This document shows, in pieces, positions 17,428-25,942 of a stretch of DNA of 64,000 nt. Below the pieces are notes generated by a model. The model saw only the letters and a program-made list of their open reading frames with translations. It was not told where the DNA came from and ran no database searches. Source of the stretch: Bradyrhizobium niftali (GTDB taxonomy: Bacteria; Pseudomonadota; Alphaproteobacteria; Rhizobiales; Xanthobacteraceae); assembly GCF_004571025.1 (NCBI RefSeq), contig NZ_SPQT01000003.1, positions 62,001 through 126,000 of the forward strand. The letters run 5' to 3'. Position 1 is the stretch's first letter, and the number at the start of each line of letters is the position of its first letter. The position numbers and the translations under genes were made by a program.

Positions 17428-18869
17428 CGCCGTACGCCTCCCGCGGCAAAAATCTTGCCCGGATTCATCAGGCCATTCGAATCGAGCAATTGCTTGATGC
17501 CGCGCATCAGCTCGATGTCGAGGGGATCGGCAACGCGGGCGAGCCGGCCGCGATTGGTGATCCCGATACCGTGCTCGGCGCTGATGGCCCCGCCTTGCGC
17601 CGCGGTCTCGTCGTCGACGATCTCATTGATCTCGGCCACCAGCCTGGCCGTCGCATCCGGGTGCTGGCAATGCACGCGATCTATCAAGGCCACGACATGG
17701 ATGTTGCCGTCGCCGATATGGCCGTGCATGACCACATTCGCATGCGGCACGGCGGCCTTGATCCGGGCCTCGACATTGTTGACGAAGGCCGCCTGGCGCT
17801 CCAGCGGCACGACGCTGTCATGCGACACCACATAACCGCTGCGCTTGTTGCCTTCGGACACGCTGTGGCGGACCGCCCAGATGGCCCTCGCCTGCGCCAG
17901 GCTGGAGGCCAATATGGCGTCCTCGGCAAGCCCCGCCTCCATCGCCTCCGCCAGCACCGCGGCCAGCGGCTCGTTCAGGTCCACGCCCGCGAGCGTGTCG
18001 GTCAGCTCGACGATCAGATACCACAGCGTCGTCAGTTCGAAGGGGATCGTGACATGCGGCACGGTCTTCGCGATCGCCTCGATCTGCGACCGCGACATGA
18101 TCTCGAGGCTGCCGAGCCGGTCGCCGACAGCACCGCGCAGGCGCTGCATGATCTCGAGCGCCTGCTCCGCACCCTGCAACTTCAACAACGCCAAAGCCGA
18201 GCTGCGCGGCGGCGCGAACAGTTTCAGCACCGACGCGGTGACGATGCCGAGCGTTCCCTCGGCGCCGATGAAGAGCTGCTTGAGTGCGTAACCCGTGTTG
18301 TCCTTGCGTAGCGCGCGCAAGCCGTTGAGGACGCGCCCGTCGGGCAGCACGACCTCCAGGCCGAGCACGAGATCGCGCATCGGCCCGTAGCGCAGCACGG
18401 CGGTGCCGCCGGCATTGGTCGAGATGTTGCCGCCGATCTGGCAGGAGCCCTCGGCACCGAGGCTCAAGGGAAAATAGCGATCGACGTCTCGGGCCGCGTT
18501 CTGCACCTCGGCGAGGATGCAGCCGGCCTCCACGGTGATCGTGTTGGCGAGCGGGCTGACGTCGCGCACGGCCCGCATGCGGTCGAGCCGGATCACGACA
18601 TTGCCCGCGCGATCGTCCGGCGTCGCCGCGCCGCACATGCCGGTGTTGCCGCCCTGCGGCACGATGGCGAGCTGCCTTGCCGCGCAGAATTTGACGACGG
18701 AGGCGACCTCGGCGGTCGAGCCGGGCTTCACCACCGCGACGGCGCGGCCGTGATAGCGCCCGCGCCAGTCCATCACATAGGGCTCCAGGTCGGGCCCGGA
18801 CGCGATGACGTGCTTGTCGCCGACGATATCAGCGAGCCCGGCCAACGCATCCTGGAAAGAATCGGACAT
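17424..18869 (-). CDS. FAD-linked oxidase, GlcD/D-2-hydroxyacid dehydrogenase type
   Basis: 481 residues. N-terminal FAD-binding type 4 (PCMH) domain with VPQGGNTGMCGAATPDDRAGN and LGAEGSCQIGGNISTNAGGTAVLRYG; C-terminal FAD-oxidase domain ending with HGHIGDGNIHVVALID and SAEHGIGITNRGRLA, which contains metal-ligand residues. Family members oxidise D-lactate, glycolate or D-2-hydroxyglutarate to 2-oxo acids. In this operon it could generate a 2-oxo intermediate from an aldonate. It overlaps the kinase gene by four bases. Confidence 0.9.
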   Translation of the reverse strand: MSDSFQDALAGLADIVGDKHVIASGPDLEPYVMDWRGRYHGRAVAVVKPGSTAEVASVVKFCAARQLAIVPQGGNTGMCGAATPDDRAGNVVIRLDRMRAVRDVSPLANTITVEAGCILAEVQNAARDVDRYFPLSLGAEGSCQIGGNISTNAGGTAVLRYGPMRDLVLGLEVVLPDGRVLNGLRALRKDNTGYALKQLFIGAEGTLGIVTASVLKLFAPPRSSALALLKLQGAEQALEIMQRLRGAVGDRLGSLEIMSRSQIEAIAKTVPHVTIPFELTTLWYLIVELTDTLAGVDLNEPLAAVLAEAMEAGLAEDAILASSLAQARAIWAVRHSVSEGNKRSGYVVSHDSVVPLERQAAFVNNVEARIKAAVPHANVVMHGHIGDGNIHVVALIDRVHCQHPDATARLVAEINEIVDDETAAQGGAISAEHGIGITNRGRLARVADPLDIELMRGIKQLLDSNGLMNPGKIFAAGGVRR

Positions 18870-18896
18870 CGGATCGCCTCGCCGCCCGCGCCAAGT

Positions 18897-19820
18897 CTAG
18901 ACGGTGGCGGCGGCGAATGCAGCAGCATCCGCGAGCAGCTCTTTCACCTGAGCCGGCGGCAGCGATTCCAGCGGCGGTCGCAGCCGTTGCCATCCGGAAT
19001 GACCGGTACGCTCGGCCACCAGCGCCTTCAGCGATGCCATCTGCGGGAACCGCGAGACCAGCTCGCGCGCCTTCACGATGCGCGCCTGCGCCGCCTTGAG
19101 CGCCGCATCGTCGTCGCTGTCGCGAGAGTGCTTGTAGACATAGGCAAGACTGCGCGCGACGAGATTGGAAGTGGCTGTGATGCAGCCCGCGCCGCCCTTG
19201 CGCAGCAACGGCAGCATCAACGGGTCCGCGCCGCCCAGGACCGCGAACCCGGGGAAGCGCTCCACCGTTGCGGTCATGTTGGCGAAATCGCCGGACGAAT
19301 CCTTGATGCCGGTGAAGACGGCCGGATAGGTCTTGCGCAGCCGTTCGATCAGCGCATGCGAGATCGGCTGCGCCGACATCTGCGGATAGTGGTAGAGCAC
19401 GACTTTCAGGCGCGCATCACCGATGCGCTGCACCACTTCGCTGTAGGAGGCGTAGATGCCGTCATCGCTGACGTTCTTGTAGTAGAACGGCGGCAGCATC
19501 ACCACGGTGTCGACGCCGACCGAAAGCGCGTGACGCGTCAGCGCGATGGTCTCGGTGAGCGCGGCAACGCCGGTGCCGGGCAGAAGCCGCTGCGGCGCGA
19601 TGCCGGCGGCCACCACGGCTTCAAGCAGCGCGGTGCGCTCAGCAACGGAAAAGGAATTGGCCTCGCCGGTCGTGCCGAGCAGCGCGATGCCGTCGCAGCC
19701 CTCATCCAGAAGGTAGCGGCAATGTTCCACGAAGCGCGCATGATCGGGGGTGAGCTCGGCGTCGAGCGGCGTCAGCGCGGCGCAGAACACGCCATGAGGG
19801 TGCAGCGATGATGTCGACAA
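18897..19820 (-). CDS. Dihydrodipicolinate synthase-family aldolase/lyase (DapA-like)
   Basis: About 307 residues from a TTG at 19820 (LSTSSLHPHGVFCAALTPLD), chosen because GGAGG lies 5 bases upstream; the upstream ATG at 19865 falls inside a palindromic operator. The TIM-barrel aldolase shows GTTGEANSFSVAERTALLE, the tyrosine of LYHYPQMSAQ and the Schiff-base lysine of FTGIKDSSGDF. DapA-like proteins in catabolic operons cleave or dehydrate 2-oxo-3-deoxy acids; lysine synthesis is unlikely in this context. First gene of the leftward operon. Confidence 0.87.
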   Translation of the reverse strand: MSTSSLHPHGVFCAALTPLDAELTPDHARFVEHCRYLLDEGCDGIALLGTTGEANSFSVAERTALLEAVVAAGIAPQRLLPGTGVAALTETIALTRHALSVGVDTVVMLPPFYYKNVSDDGIYASYSEVVQRIGDARLKVVLYHYPQMSAQPISHALIERLRKTYPAVFTGIKDSSGDFANMTATVERFPGFAVLGGADPLMLPLLRKGGAGCITATSNLVARSLAYVYKHSRDSDDDAALKAAQARIVKARELVSRFPQMASLKALVAERTGHSGWQRLRPPLESLPPAQVKELLADAAAFAAATV

Positions 19821-19847
19821 AACTTCCTCCGGTCGCCAAATCGATAT

Positions 19848-19864
19848 TGTTCGGAATGCGAACA
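19848..19864. promoter_or_regulatory. Palindromic operator between the aldolase operon and the IclR gene
   Basis: TGTTCG-GAATG-CGAACA: perfect 6-bp arms with a 5-bp spacer, in the 125-bp divergent promoter region. It lies 28 bp upstream of the operon's TTG start and about 80 bp from the iclR start. Position and symmetry fit a site for the adjacent IclR regulator; binding is inferred. Confidence 0.55.
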
Positions 19865-19945
19865 TTTGTTATTTGCTGATGCTGTCAGTAAAATCAGCGC
19901 GCCCCTGCGTCAAGGGTGATGCTGTCATGACGGGGGCATTCGAGC

Positions 19946-20779
19946 ATGGCCAAGGTCCAAAAGAGGGCCGCTAAGCGCAAACCTGAAGCTAGCCCAAAGA
20001 ATCCCAAGAATTATGTCGCTTCCGTCGGCAAGGCGTTTGCCGTGCTCAGGAGTTTCACCAGCGAGGCCTTCGAGCTCACCTTGAGTGAAGTTGCCGCACG
20101 CGCCGATCTCGATCGCGGGACCGCGTTCCGGCTGATCCAGACCCTGATCGAGCTCGGCTATCTCCAGCCGGTTCCGCAGAGCCGTCGGTTCCGCCTCGGT
20201 CTCGCCTGTCTCGACCTCGGCTACACCGTGCTGTCGCACGGGTCACTGCGAGCCATCGTCGAGCCGCTGCTGCGCGACCTCGTGCCTGAGGTGGGCGATG
20301 CGGCCTCGCTCGGCATCCTCGACGGCGGCGACGTGATCTATCTCGCGCGCATCGGCGCCGGCCTCGACCGTCACAAGATGGATCGGCGGCCGGGGTCGCG
20401 CATTCCTGCCTACAGCGCCGCGCTCGGCCATGTCATGCTGGCGCATCTGGCGCGGGACGAACAGATCGAGCGACTGGAAGCGCGCCCTCGCGTCAAGCTG
20501 TCGGAGCGAACGCTGACCGATCTCGATGCCCTGCTCGCCCGGCTCGATCTGGTGAGGAAGAAAGGCCATGCCGTCTCCGACGGCGAGAACGCCTATGGCT
20601 TGCGTACGCTTGCGACGCCGATCTTCGACGCCCAGGGTGTCGTGATCGGGGGATTGAGCGTCACCATCGACGCGATGCGCATGGACATGCCGGCCTTTCG
20701 CGACCAGGCGCTACCGCGGCTGATGCAGGTGACGCGCCAAGTGCAGGACATCGCGATCAAGTCGGGATTGTCGGGCTGA
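19946..20779 (+). CDS. IclR-family transcriptional regulator (PcaR-like)
   Basis: 277 residues. A basic, disordered N-terminus (MAKVQKRAAKRKPEAS) precedes a winged HTH (VGKAFAVLRSF..LTLSEVAARADLDRGTAFRLIQTLIELGYL) and the IclR effector domain (AYSAALGHVMLAHL; GENAYGLRTLATPIFDAQGVVIGGLSVT). The FRLIQTL recognition helix and overall length resemble PcaR/PobR-type members. Divergent from the acid-sugar operon, it is the likely local regulator, sensing a pathway acid. Confidence 0.92.
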   Translation: MAKVQKRAAKRKPEASPKNPKNYVASVGKAFAVLRSFTSEAFELTLSEVAARADLDRGTAFRLIQTLIELGYLQPVPQSRRFRLGLACLDLGYTVLSHGSLRAIVEPLLRDLVPEVGDAASLGILDGGDVIYLARIGAGLDRHKMDRRPGSRIPAYSAALGHVMLAHLARDEQIERLEARPRVKLSERTLTDLDALLARLDLVRKKGHAVSDGENAYGLRTLATPIFDAQGVVIGGLSVTIDAMRMDMPAFRDQALPRLMQVTRQVQDIAIKSGLSG

Positions 20780-20788
20780 GGGCTGCGA

Positions 20789-21694
20789 CTAGACGACGAC
20801 GTGATCGAAGTCGGCGGCGATCCGGCTGTTCGGGAAGATCCTTGCCGCCTCGGCCAAGATCTCCTCGTCCTCGTAACGTCCCGACATATGGGTCAGCACG
20901 AGCTGCCCGACATTGTTCGCGGTCGCAAAGGCCGCCGCTTCTGCTGCGGTGAGGTGGCCATAGTCCCGCGCGGTCGGCGCGTCGCGGTCGAGGAACGTCG
21001 CCTCGATCACCAGCATGTCGGCGTCAGCGACGTATTGCGACAGCGCCTCGGTGGTCTCGGTGTCACCGATCACAACGAGCTTCCGGCCGCCGCTCGGCGG
21101 CCCCAGGACGTCCTCCGGATCAATGGTCCGGCCGCCTTCGATCACGACCGGTCGGCCTTGAGCCAATTCGCCGCGCAAGGGACCGTCCGGAACACCGAGC
21201 GACGCGAGGCGGTCGGGCTGAAGGTGGCGACGTGCTGGGCTCTGGAAGGAGAAGCCAAAGCTGTCGGTGTCGCGATGGCGGACCGGAAAGCAGTCGATGG
21301 TAAAGTCGCCGGCATCGATGACCTGGCCTTCGGTCAGGGCTGCGAACTCCACGGGGATCGGCGCCCTGCCCGGGCCCCACAGACCCGCCAGCAGCCGCAT
21401 GACGATGTCGAGCGTGCCAGGGCCGCCATGAATGGTCATCACGTCCGAGGTCTGCCGCAAGCCCAGCGTCGAGAAGAGACCGGGGATGCCGAGCACGTGA
21501 TCGAGATGAGCGTGCGTCAGCAGGATGCGATCGAGCCGCCGGAAGCCGGCGCCGCTGCGCAGCAACTGGCGCTGCGTGCCCTCGCCGCAATCAATCAGGA
21601 TGCGCTTGCCCGCGGCCTCCACCAGGAGGGCGGGATGGTTGCGTTCCGCCGAGGGAACGCTGGCCGAGGTCCCGAGAAAAGTCAGGGCGAACAT
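20789..21694 (-). CDS. rnz: Ribonuclease Z (metallo-beta-lactamase fold)
   Basis: 301 residues beginning MFALTFLGTSASVPSAERNHPALLVE, the standard RNase Z opening. Zinc motif THAHLDHVLGIPGLFSTLGL, the exosite-type Gly/Pro-rich insertion (PPSGGRKLVVIGDTE) and the distal ligands in EATFLDRD and HLTAAEAAAFA...LVLTHMSGRY are in order. It removes 3' trailers from tRNA precursors. The start at 21694 fits the family N-terminus; no coupled partner is seen. Confidence 0.9.
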   Translation of the reverse strand: MFALTFLGTSASVPSAERNHPALLVEAAGKRILIDCGEGTQRQLLRSGAGFRRLDRILLTHAHLDHVLGIPGLFSTLGLRQTSDVMTIHGGPGTLDIVMRLLAGLWGPGRAPIPVEFAALTEGQVIDAGDFTIDCFPVRHRDTDSFGFSFQSPARRHLQPDRLASLGVPDGPLRGELAQGRPVVIEGGRTIDPEDVLGPPSGGRKLVVIGDTETTEALSQYVADADMLVIEATFLDRDAPTARDYGHLTAAEAAAFATANNVGQLVLTHMSGRYEDEEILAEAARIFPNSRIAADFDHVVV

Positions 21695-21761
21695 GCGCGT
21701 CAGTGTCCAGAGACCGCCGCTCTTCCCGACAGCACCGGAGCGGCCCGCACGGTGGACGGTC

Positions 21762-22745
21762 TTACCGTCCCCAATGCCACGCGAGCAGCAGCGCGTACAG
21801 GCCCATCGACGCGGCGTAGAGCGCGGCAAGCAGTGCGTATCCCGCGATCTGGCGGCCGAGCGCCGCCTTCGGCGTCACCCACCAGTCGAGCGCCCTGAAG
21901 GCGGCCGGCACCAGCCACCAGCCGAGCAGCTGGGTGCTCACGAGATTGCCGACGAACAGCGACAGCCAGACCGGCACACCATGGCTGTCGATCAGCGGCC
22001 GGCTGATGAAATAGCCCCAGAGGTAGACCACGGGATAGAGCACCAGCAGCACGATGAGGTTGCTCTTCCAGATCAGCGCGGGGCCCTGCTCCGGCGCCGG
22101 CGTCTTGCCGGCCGGGAACCAGAAATTGAAGCCGTAGCTCGCCCGCTTCACGTTCATGCCGGCGTTGAAGCGCGCGCCCTCCTTGAGCAGGGTCTGCCGC
22201 AACGGCGAGTCGAGCCAGGCATTGAGGTTGGCGTCGCTGTCGAACGACAGGATGACGATCCACTCATCGTGCAGGCCCGGAATGGGCCGCTCGATCTTGT
22301 GCCGCAAAAATCCTTTGAACTCGGCTTCCGCGGCCTGGATGCGCTGCTGCCATTTGAGGAATGCATCCTCGAGCCCGTCAGGTACCTTGAAGGAGATGAC
22401 CGCGGAGACCGCGCTGTCGCGCTGCACGCCGGTGTCCGGCAGAATATGGACATCCTCCGACCCGACGAAGAAGCGTTGTATCTCCGCAATCAGCTTCGCC
22501 CGCACCTCGCTCTGAAGCCAGGCGCGCGCCGCGGCCGGGCTGGCGAAGCGCAGGATCGTCACCCAGTCCAAATGCGCCGGCGGTTGCGGCGGCACCACCT
22601 CCTGGCCGAGGAAGCCGGGCCACGCCTTGAGCACCTCGCCGACCTCGCCGTTCCACCGCGCGAACGCGGCAAAGCCCTCGTCGGCGATGCGGCGCTGGAT
22701 GACGAGGGCGACCGGCTGGCCGGCCATATCGGGTGATCCGTTCAT
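21762..22745 (-). CDS. Membrane protein with two antibiotic-biosynthesis-monooxygenase (ABM) domains
   Basis: 327 residues. Two tandem ferredoxin-like ABM repeats are visible: residues about 12-95 (VALVIQRRIADEGFAAFARWNGEVGEVLKAWPGFLGQEV) and 110-195 (SAVISFKVPDGLEDAFLKWQQRIQAAEAEFKGFLRHKI), each ending in a WVTILRF/WIVILSF strand and AxxWL helix. The C-terminal third has three or four membrane spans (SNLIVLLVLYPVVYLWGYFI; VWLSLFVGNLVSTQLLGWWLV; LLAALYAASMGLYALLLAW). Function unknown; it may sense or oxidise a small ligand at the membrane. It ends a short unit with guanine deaminase (10-base gap). Confidence 0.8.
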   Translation of the reverse strand: MNGSPDMAGQPVALVIQRRIADEGFAAFARWNGEVGEVLKAWPGFLGQEVVPPQPPAHLDWVTILRFASPAAARAWLQSEVRAKLIAEIQRFFVGSEDVHILPDTGVQRDSAVSAVISFKVPDGLEDAFLKWQQRIQAAEAEFKGFLRHKIERPIPGLHDEWIVILSFDSDANLNAWLDSPLRQTLLKEGARFNAGMNVKRASYGFNFWFPAGKTPAPEQGPALIWKSNLIVLLVLYPVVYLWGYFISRPLIDSHGVPVWLSLFVGNLVSTQLLGWWLVPAAFRALDWWVTPKAALGRQIAGYALLAALYAASMGLYALLLAWHWGR

Positions 22746-22755
22746 CGCGCCCGCT

Positions 22756-24153
22756 TCAGCTCTTCTTGTAGAGACGCTTGCCCATCACCCAGGTCTCGTC
22801 GACGCAGCGATCATCGCCGACCATCATGACGGCGAACAGCATGTTCGCAGCGTCATCGACCGTGCGCGGACCGGCACCGTCGGCGACCAGCGACTGGTGC
22901 CAGGGTTGAGCGACCGGGCCGCCGTTCGGATCGAGCGCGACGAAATCGGCTTCCTTGCCGGGCTCGAAATTGCCGAGCTTGTCGTCGATGTAGAGGCCTT
23001 CGGCGCCGCCGAGCGTGACCGACCAGAAGCCACGATAGGGCGAGAGCTTGTTGCGCTCGGCTTCCGCGAGGTCCTTGCGCGCCGGATCGATGCTGCCGTC
23101 GAGCATCGTGTTGTTGCACATGCCGACCTTGTAGGCGTCGTCGAGCACGGAGATCATCGAGAAGCGGTTGCCACCGCCGACGTCGGTGCCGAACGACATC
23201 TTGACGCGATGTTCGGGATCGGTGGCGCGGCCGAGGCGGAACAGGCCGCTGCCGAGGAACAGGTTCGAGCACGGGCAGAACACCACCGCTGCGCCCTTCT
23301 TCGACATGCGGCGGAATTCGTTGTTCGAGAGATAGACGCCGTGGCCGCCGGAGAATTTTGGACCGACCAGATCGAACTTCTCGTAGACGCCGAGATAATC
23401 CTGGCAGTCCGGATGCTCGACCAGCACGCCGCTGCATTCGGCCGGGTTCTCGGAGATGTGGGTGTTGACCCAGCAGTCCGGATGCTCGTGCTTGAGGCGC
23501 TGACACGCCTTGAGCAGCTCCGGCGAGGCGCCGAAGGCGAAGCGCGGCGTGATGGCGTAGAGGTTGCGCCCCTTGTTGTGGTACTGCGCGATGAGACGCT
23601 TGCTGTCGCGATAGAAGTTTTCGGGCGTGTCGATGAATTCGGCCGGCGCGTTGCGGTCGATCCCGGTAAGGCCCGCGATCACGCGCATGTTGCGGCGAGC
23701 CGCTTCCTCGAACAGCTCTTCGGTCGAGACCGGCGAGGAGCTGGTGAAGGCCTGGCAGGTGGTGGTGCCGGCGGCGAGCAGTGCATCGAGGAAACGCTTC
23801 ACGCCTTCGCGCGCATAGTTGCGGTCCTTGTACTTGATCTCCTCGGGATAGATCGACTTCTGCAGCCACGGCAGCAGCTGTTCGCCATAGGCCCCGAGCA
23901 CGCGGGTCTGCGGCAGATGGATGTGGCCGTCGATGAAGCCCGGAACGATGATGCGGTCCTTGATGTGGGTGATCTCAACGCCGGGATGAGCGGCGGCGAT
24001 CTTGTCATAGGAGCCGAACGCCTTGATGACGCCGTCGGTGACGACCATGAGGCCGTCCTGGTGAAAGCGCGCGGCGGCCTGCTCGTTGCCGATGTGCTTC
24101 CAGGGATCGTCGACGAAGTCGAAGAACGTGCCGCGAATACCGACGGTGGTCAT
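22756..24153 (-). CDS. guaD: Guanine deaminase
   Basis: 465 residues. The amidohydrolase metal motif PGFIDGHIHLPQTRVLGAYG, AGTTTCQAFTSSSP, the zinc-ligand HISENPAECS, and FGTDVGGGNRFSMISVLDDAYKV (catalytic Asp) match GuaD, which converts guanine to xanthine and ammonia in purine catabolism. GGAAGGAACC precedes the ATG. It lies 15 bases after an MFS gene on the same strand, so it is probably cotranscribed with that transporter. Confidence 0.92.
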   Translation of the reverse strand: MTTVGIRGTFFDFVDDPWKHIGNEQAAARFHQDGLMVVTDGVIKAFGSYDKIAAAHPGVEITHIKDRIIVPGFIDGHIHLPQTRVLGAYGEQLLPWLQKSIYPEEIKYKDRNYAREGVKRFLDALLAAGTTTCQAFTSSSPVSTEELFEEAARRNMRVIAGLTGIDRNAPAEFIDTPENFYRDSKRLIAQYHNKGRNLYAITPRFAFGASPELLKACQRLKHEHPDCWVNTHISENPAECSGVLVEHPDCQDYLGVYEKFDLVGPKFSGGHGVYLSNNEFRRMSKKGAAVVFCPCSNLFLGSGLFRLGRATDPEHRVKMSFGTDVGGGNRFSMISVLDDAYKVGMCNNTMLDGSIDPARKDLAEAERNKLSPYRGFWSVTLGGAEGLYIDDKLGNFEPGKEADFVALDPNGGPVAQPWHQSLVADGAGPRTVDDAANMLFAVMMVGDDRCVDETWVMGKRLYKKS

Positions 24154-24168
24154 GAACTGGTTCCTTCC

Positions 24169-25386
24169 TTAAGTCTGTGTGGCGTGGCGCGCAGCGGGCA
24201 GCGAGATCGCGAGCAGCGTGCCCGCAACAGTGCAGAGGCCGAGATAGAGCCAGCCGATCGGCGCCTGCGTTGCTTCAGGCAGCACAGCTGCGATCGCCAT
24301 GGCACCGCTCACCGCGAGGTAGCAGAGCGCGCTGATGAGGCCGCCGATCAGGCCGTGATCACGCTCGAACAGGCCGAGCGCCATGCCGTACATCATCGGG
24401 CACAGGACGCCGCAGCCGCCGAGCACCAGCGCGCCGCCAATCGTGATCGACGCGAAATCGAGACCGATGGTCATGCCGGTCGCGGTCAGGACCGCGGAGC
24501 CTGCGAGAAACAGCGCGAAGGCGCCGAAGCCCAGCGCGCGCGCCGGCATGACGCGCGCGAAATGCGCGCAACCGAGCTCGCCGGCGAGATTGACGCCGCC
24601 AAGGCCGAGCGCGACGAGGCCGTAGATGGCCGCCGAATAACCGAGGCCGGTCTGGTAGAAGAACGGCGCGACGACGCCGAACGCCAGCTGCGCGCTGGCG
24701 GTAGCGGCAAAGACCAGCACGAAGGCCAGGAAGCCCGGACGGACCAGCGCCTCGCGGAGGATGCCGGCGGTGCGGCGCGGATCGAACGGCGCGCGGCGAT
24801 CCGCCGGCAAGGTTTCGGGCAGCAGCAGCACGACGATCGCGGCGACGATCGCCGCGGCAATGGCGATGATGACGAACACTCCGCGCCACGACGTCAGCTC
24901 GACGATGAAGCCGCCGGCCGCCGGCGCAAGCACGGGCGCGAGCCCCCAAGCCGCGCCAAGCAGGCCGGAGATTGCGGTGAGCTCGCGGCCGCGAAAGCAA
25001 TCGGCCGCGACCGCGTAGGCGACGACGAGACAGGTGCAGCCGCCGACGCCTTGCAGGAAGCGCAGCGCGAGCAGCAGCGAGGCGCTGGCGGCGAGCGCAC
25101 AGGCAATGCTCATCGCGATGAGCACCGATAGCCCTGCGAGCAGGACGTTGCGGCGCCCCAGCGTATCGGAGGCGATGCCGACTGGCACGAGTGCCAGACT
25201 CATGCCGAGCATGTAGGCGGTGACGGTGTTCTGCATCGACGCCGGATCGGCGGAAAGATCCACCACCATCTGCGGCAGGCCGGGCGTGTAGGCATCGAGT
25301 GGAATCTGGCTGAACGGCACGACGCACAACAGGATCGGCACGATCCCACCCTTCGCGCGACCGGCGTCAGATGCAAGTGCAGTCAT
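24169..25386 (-). CDS. MFS transporter, Bcr/CflA drug-resistance subfamily
   Basis: 405 residues with about 12 membrane segments. It opens with LCVVPFSQIPLDAYTPGLPQMVVDLSADPASMQNTVTAYMLGMSLA and has the motif-A-like GIASDTLGRRNVLLAGL, typical of Bcr/CflA exporters. It sits immediately upstream of guanine deaminase with a 15-base gap, so it may move a purine or purine-like compound rather than a drug; this is inferred from position. A GAGGGGG ribosome-binding site precedes the ATG. Confidence 0.87.
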   Translation of the reverse strand: MTALASDAGRAKGGIVPILLCVVPFSQIPLDAYTPGLPQMVVDLSADPASMQNTVTAYMLGMSLALVPVGIASDTLGRRNVLLAGLSVLIAMSIACALAASASLLLALRFLQGVGGCTCLVVAYAVAADCFRGRELTAISGLLGAAWGLAPVLAPAAGGFIVELTSWRGVFVIIAIAAAIVAAIVVLLLPETLPADRRAPFDPRRTAGILREALVRPGFLAFVLVFAATASAQLAFGVVAPFFYQTGLGYSAAIYGLVALGLGGVNLAGELGCAHFARVMPARALGFGAFALFLAGSAVLTATGMTIGLDFASITIGGALVLGGCGVLCPMMYGMALGLFERDHGLIGGLISALCYLAVSGAMAIAAVLPEATQAPIGWLYLGLCTVAGTLLAISLPAARHATQT

Positions 25387-25820
25387 GGGTTACGCCCCCT
25401 CGATGCCCGCGGCTCCTGTCTTTTCGTGCGCGCAATGCGATGCGGCGATGCAGGCTGCGGATATTGACGCGCGGAGCGTGCCAGAACTGTGTGTAAAAAT
25501 TCTTAGGAGTTCCGGTTGAATACGGACTCTGGCGGGTTGTTCTGTCTCTGTTGGAACGCTCAGACAAAAAACGCGAAAACAACCCCATGCACAGTACAAA
25601 TCATTGAAGAATTTCGCCCCGCGCGGCGCGAGCCCCGCCAGCGCAGACGTTTGACACGTCGGGCAAGACAGGCGCAGGATTGCATGATCGCCGCTTGGGA
25701 ACTCGCCGTCGAGCCGACGCCATTAACCGTTCGGAAGGCATCGCTGTTTTCGGACGGTACTCCCCCCAATTGGCAAGCAGGTCTGGTGACCGCTGCGCGG
25801 CCTCCTCACGCGAATTGCAG
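25387..25820. other. Intergenic region without a supported gene
   Basis: About 430 bases between the MFS gene and a REP-like element. Short open frames exist on both strands, but none has a ribosome-binding site, a recognisable domain or the codon pattern of the neighbours. Local base composition is less GC-rich than the flanking genes. Confidence 0.5.
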
Positions 25821-25914
25821 CTTCGTAGCCTGGATGGAGCGCAGCGTAATCCGGGTCCTGCATCCGCATTGGGATATGTCCCGGATTGCGCTACGCTCCA
25901 TCCGGGCTACGAAG
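25821..25914. repeat. REP-like inverted repeat
   Basis: 35-base arms beginning CTTCGTAGCCTGGATGGAG (25821) and ending ...CCGGGCTACGAAG (25914) are almost perfectly complementary around a loop of about 24 bases. It is related to the element at 11721-11797 (shared GTAGCC(C/T)GG core) but has GGAGCGCAGCG instead of GAGCGAAGCG. It lies just upstream of the amidase start. Confidence 0.7.
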
Positions 25915-25942
25915 TATCAGCAGTCACACAATGGAGATCGTG

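Noticed and set aside
22627..25131. 834-residue open frame on the plus strand
   Set aside because: It lies antisense to the ABM protein, guanine deaminase and MFS genes and is rich in Arg/Ala/Glu/Asp without any domain, the usual mirror of high-GC codon bias.
25390..25770. Short frames on both strands in the gap before the amidase
   Set aside because: None has a ribosome-binding site, domain or codon bias of the neighbours.
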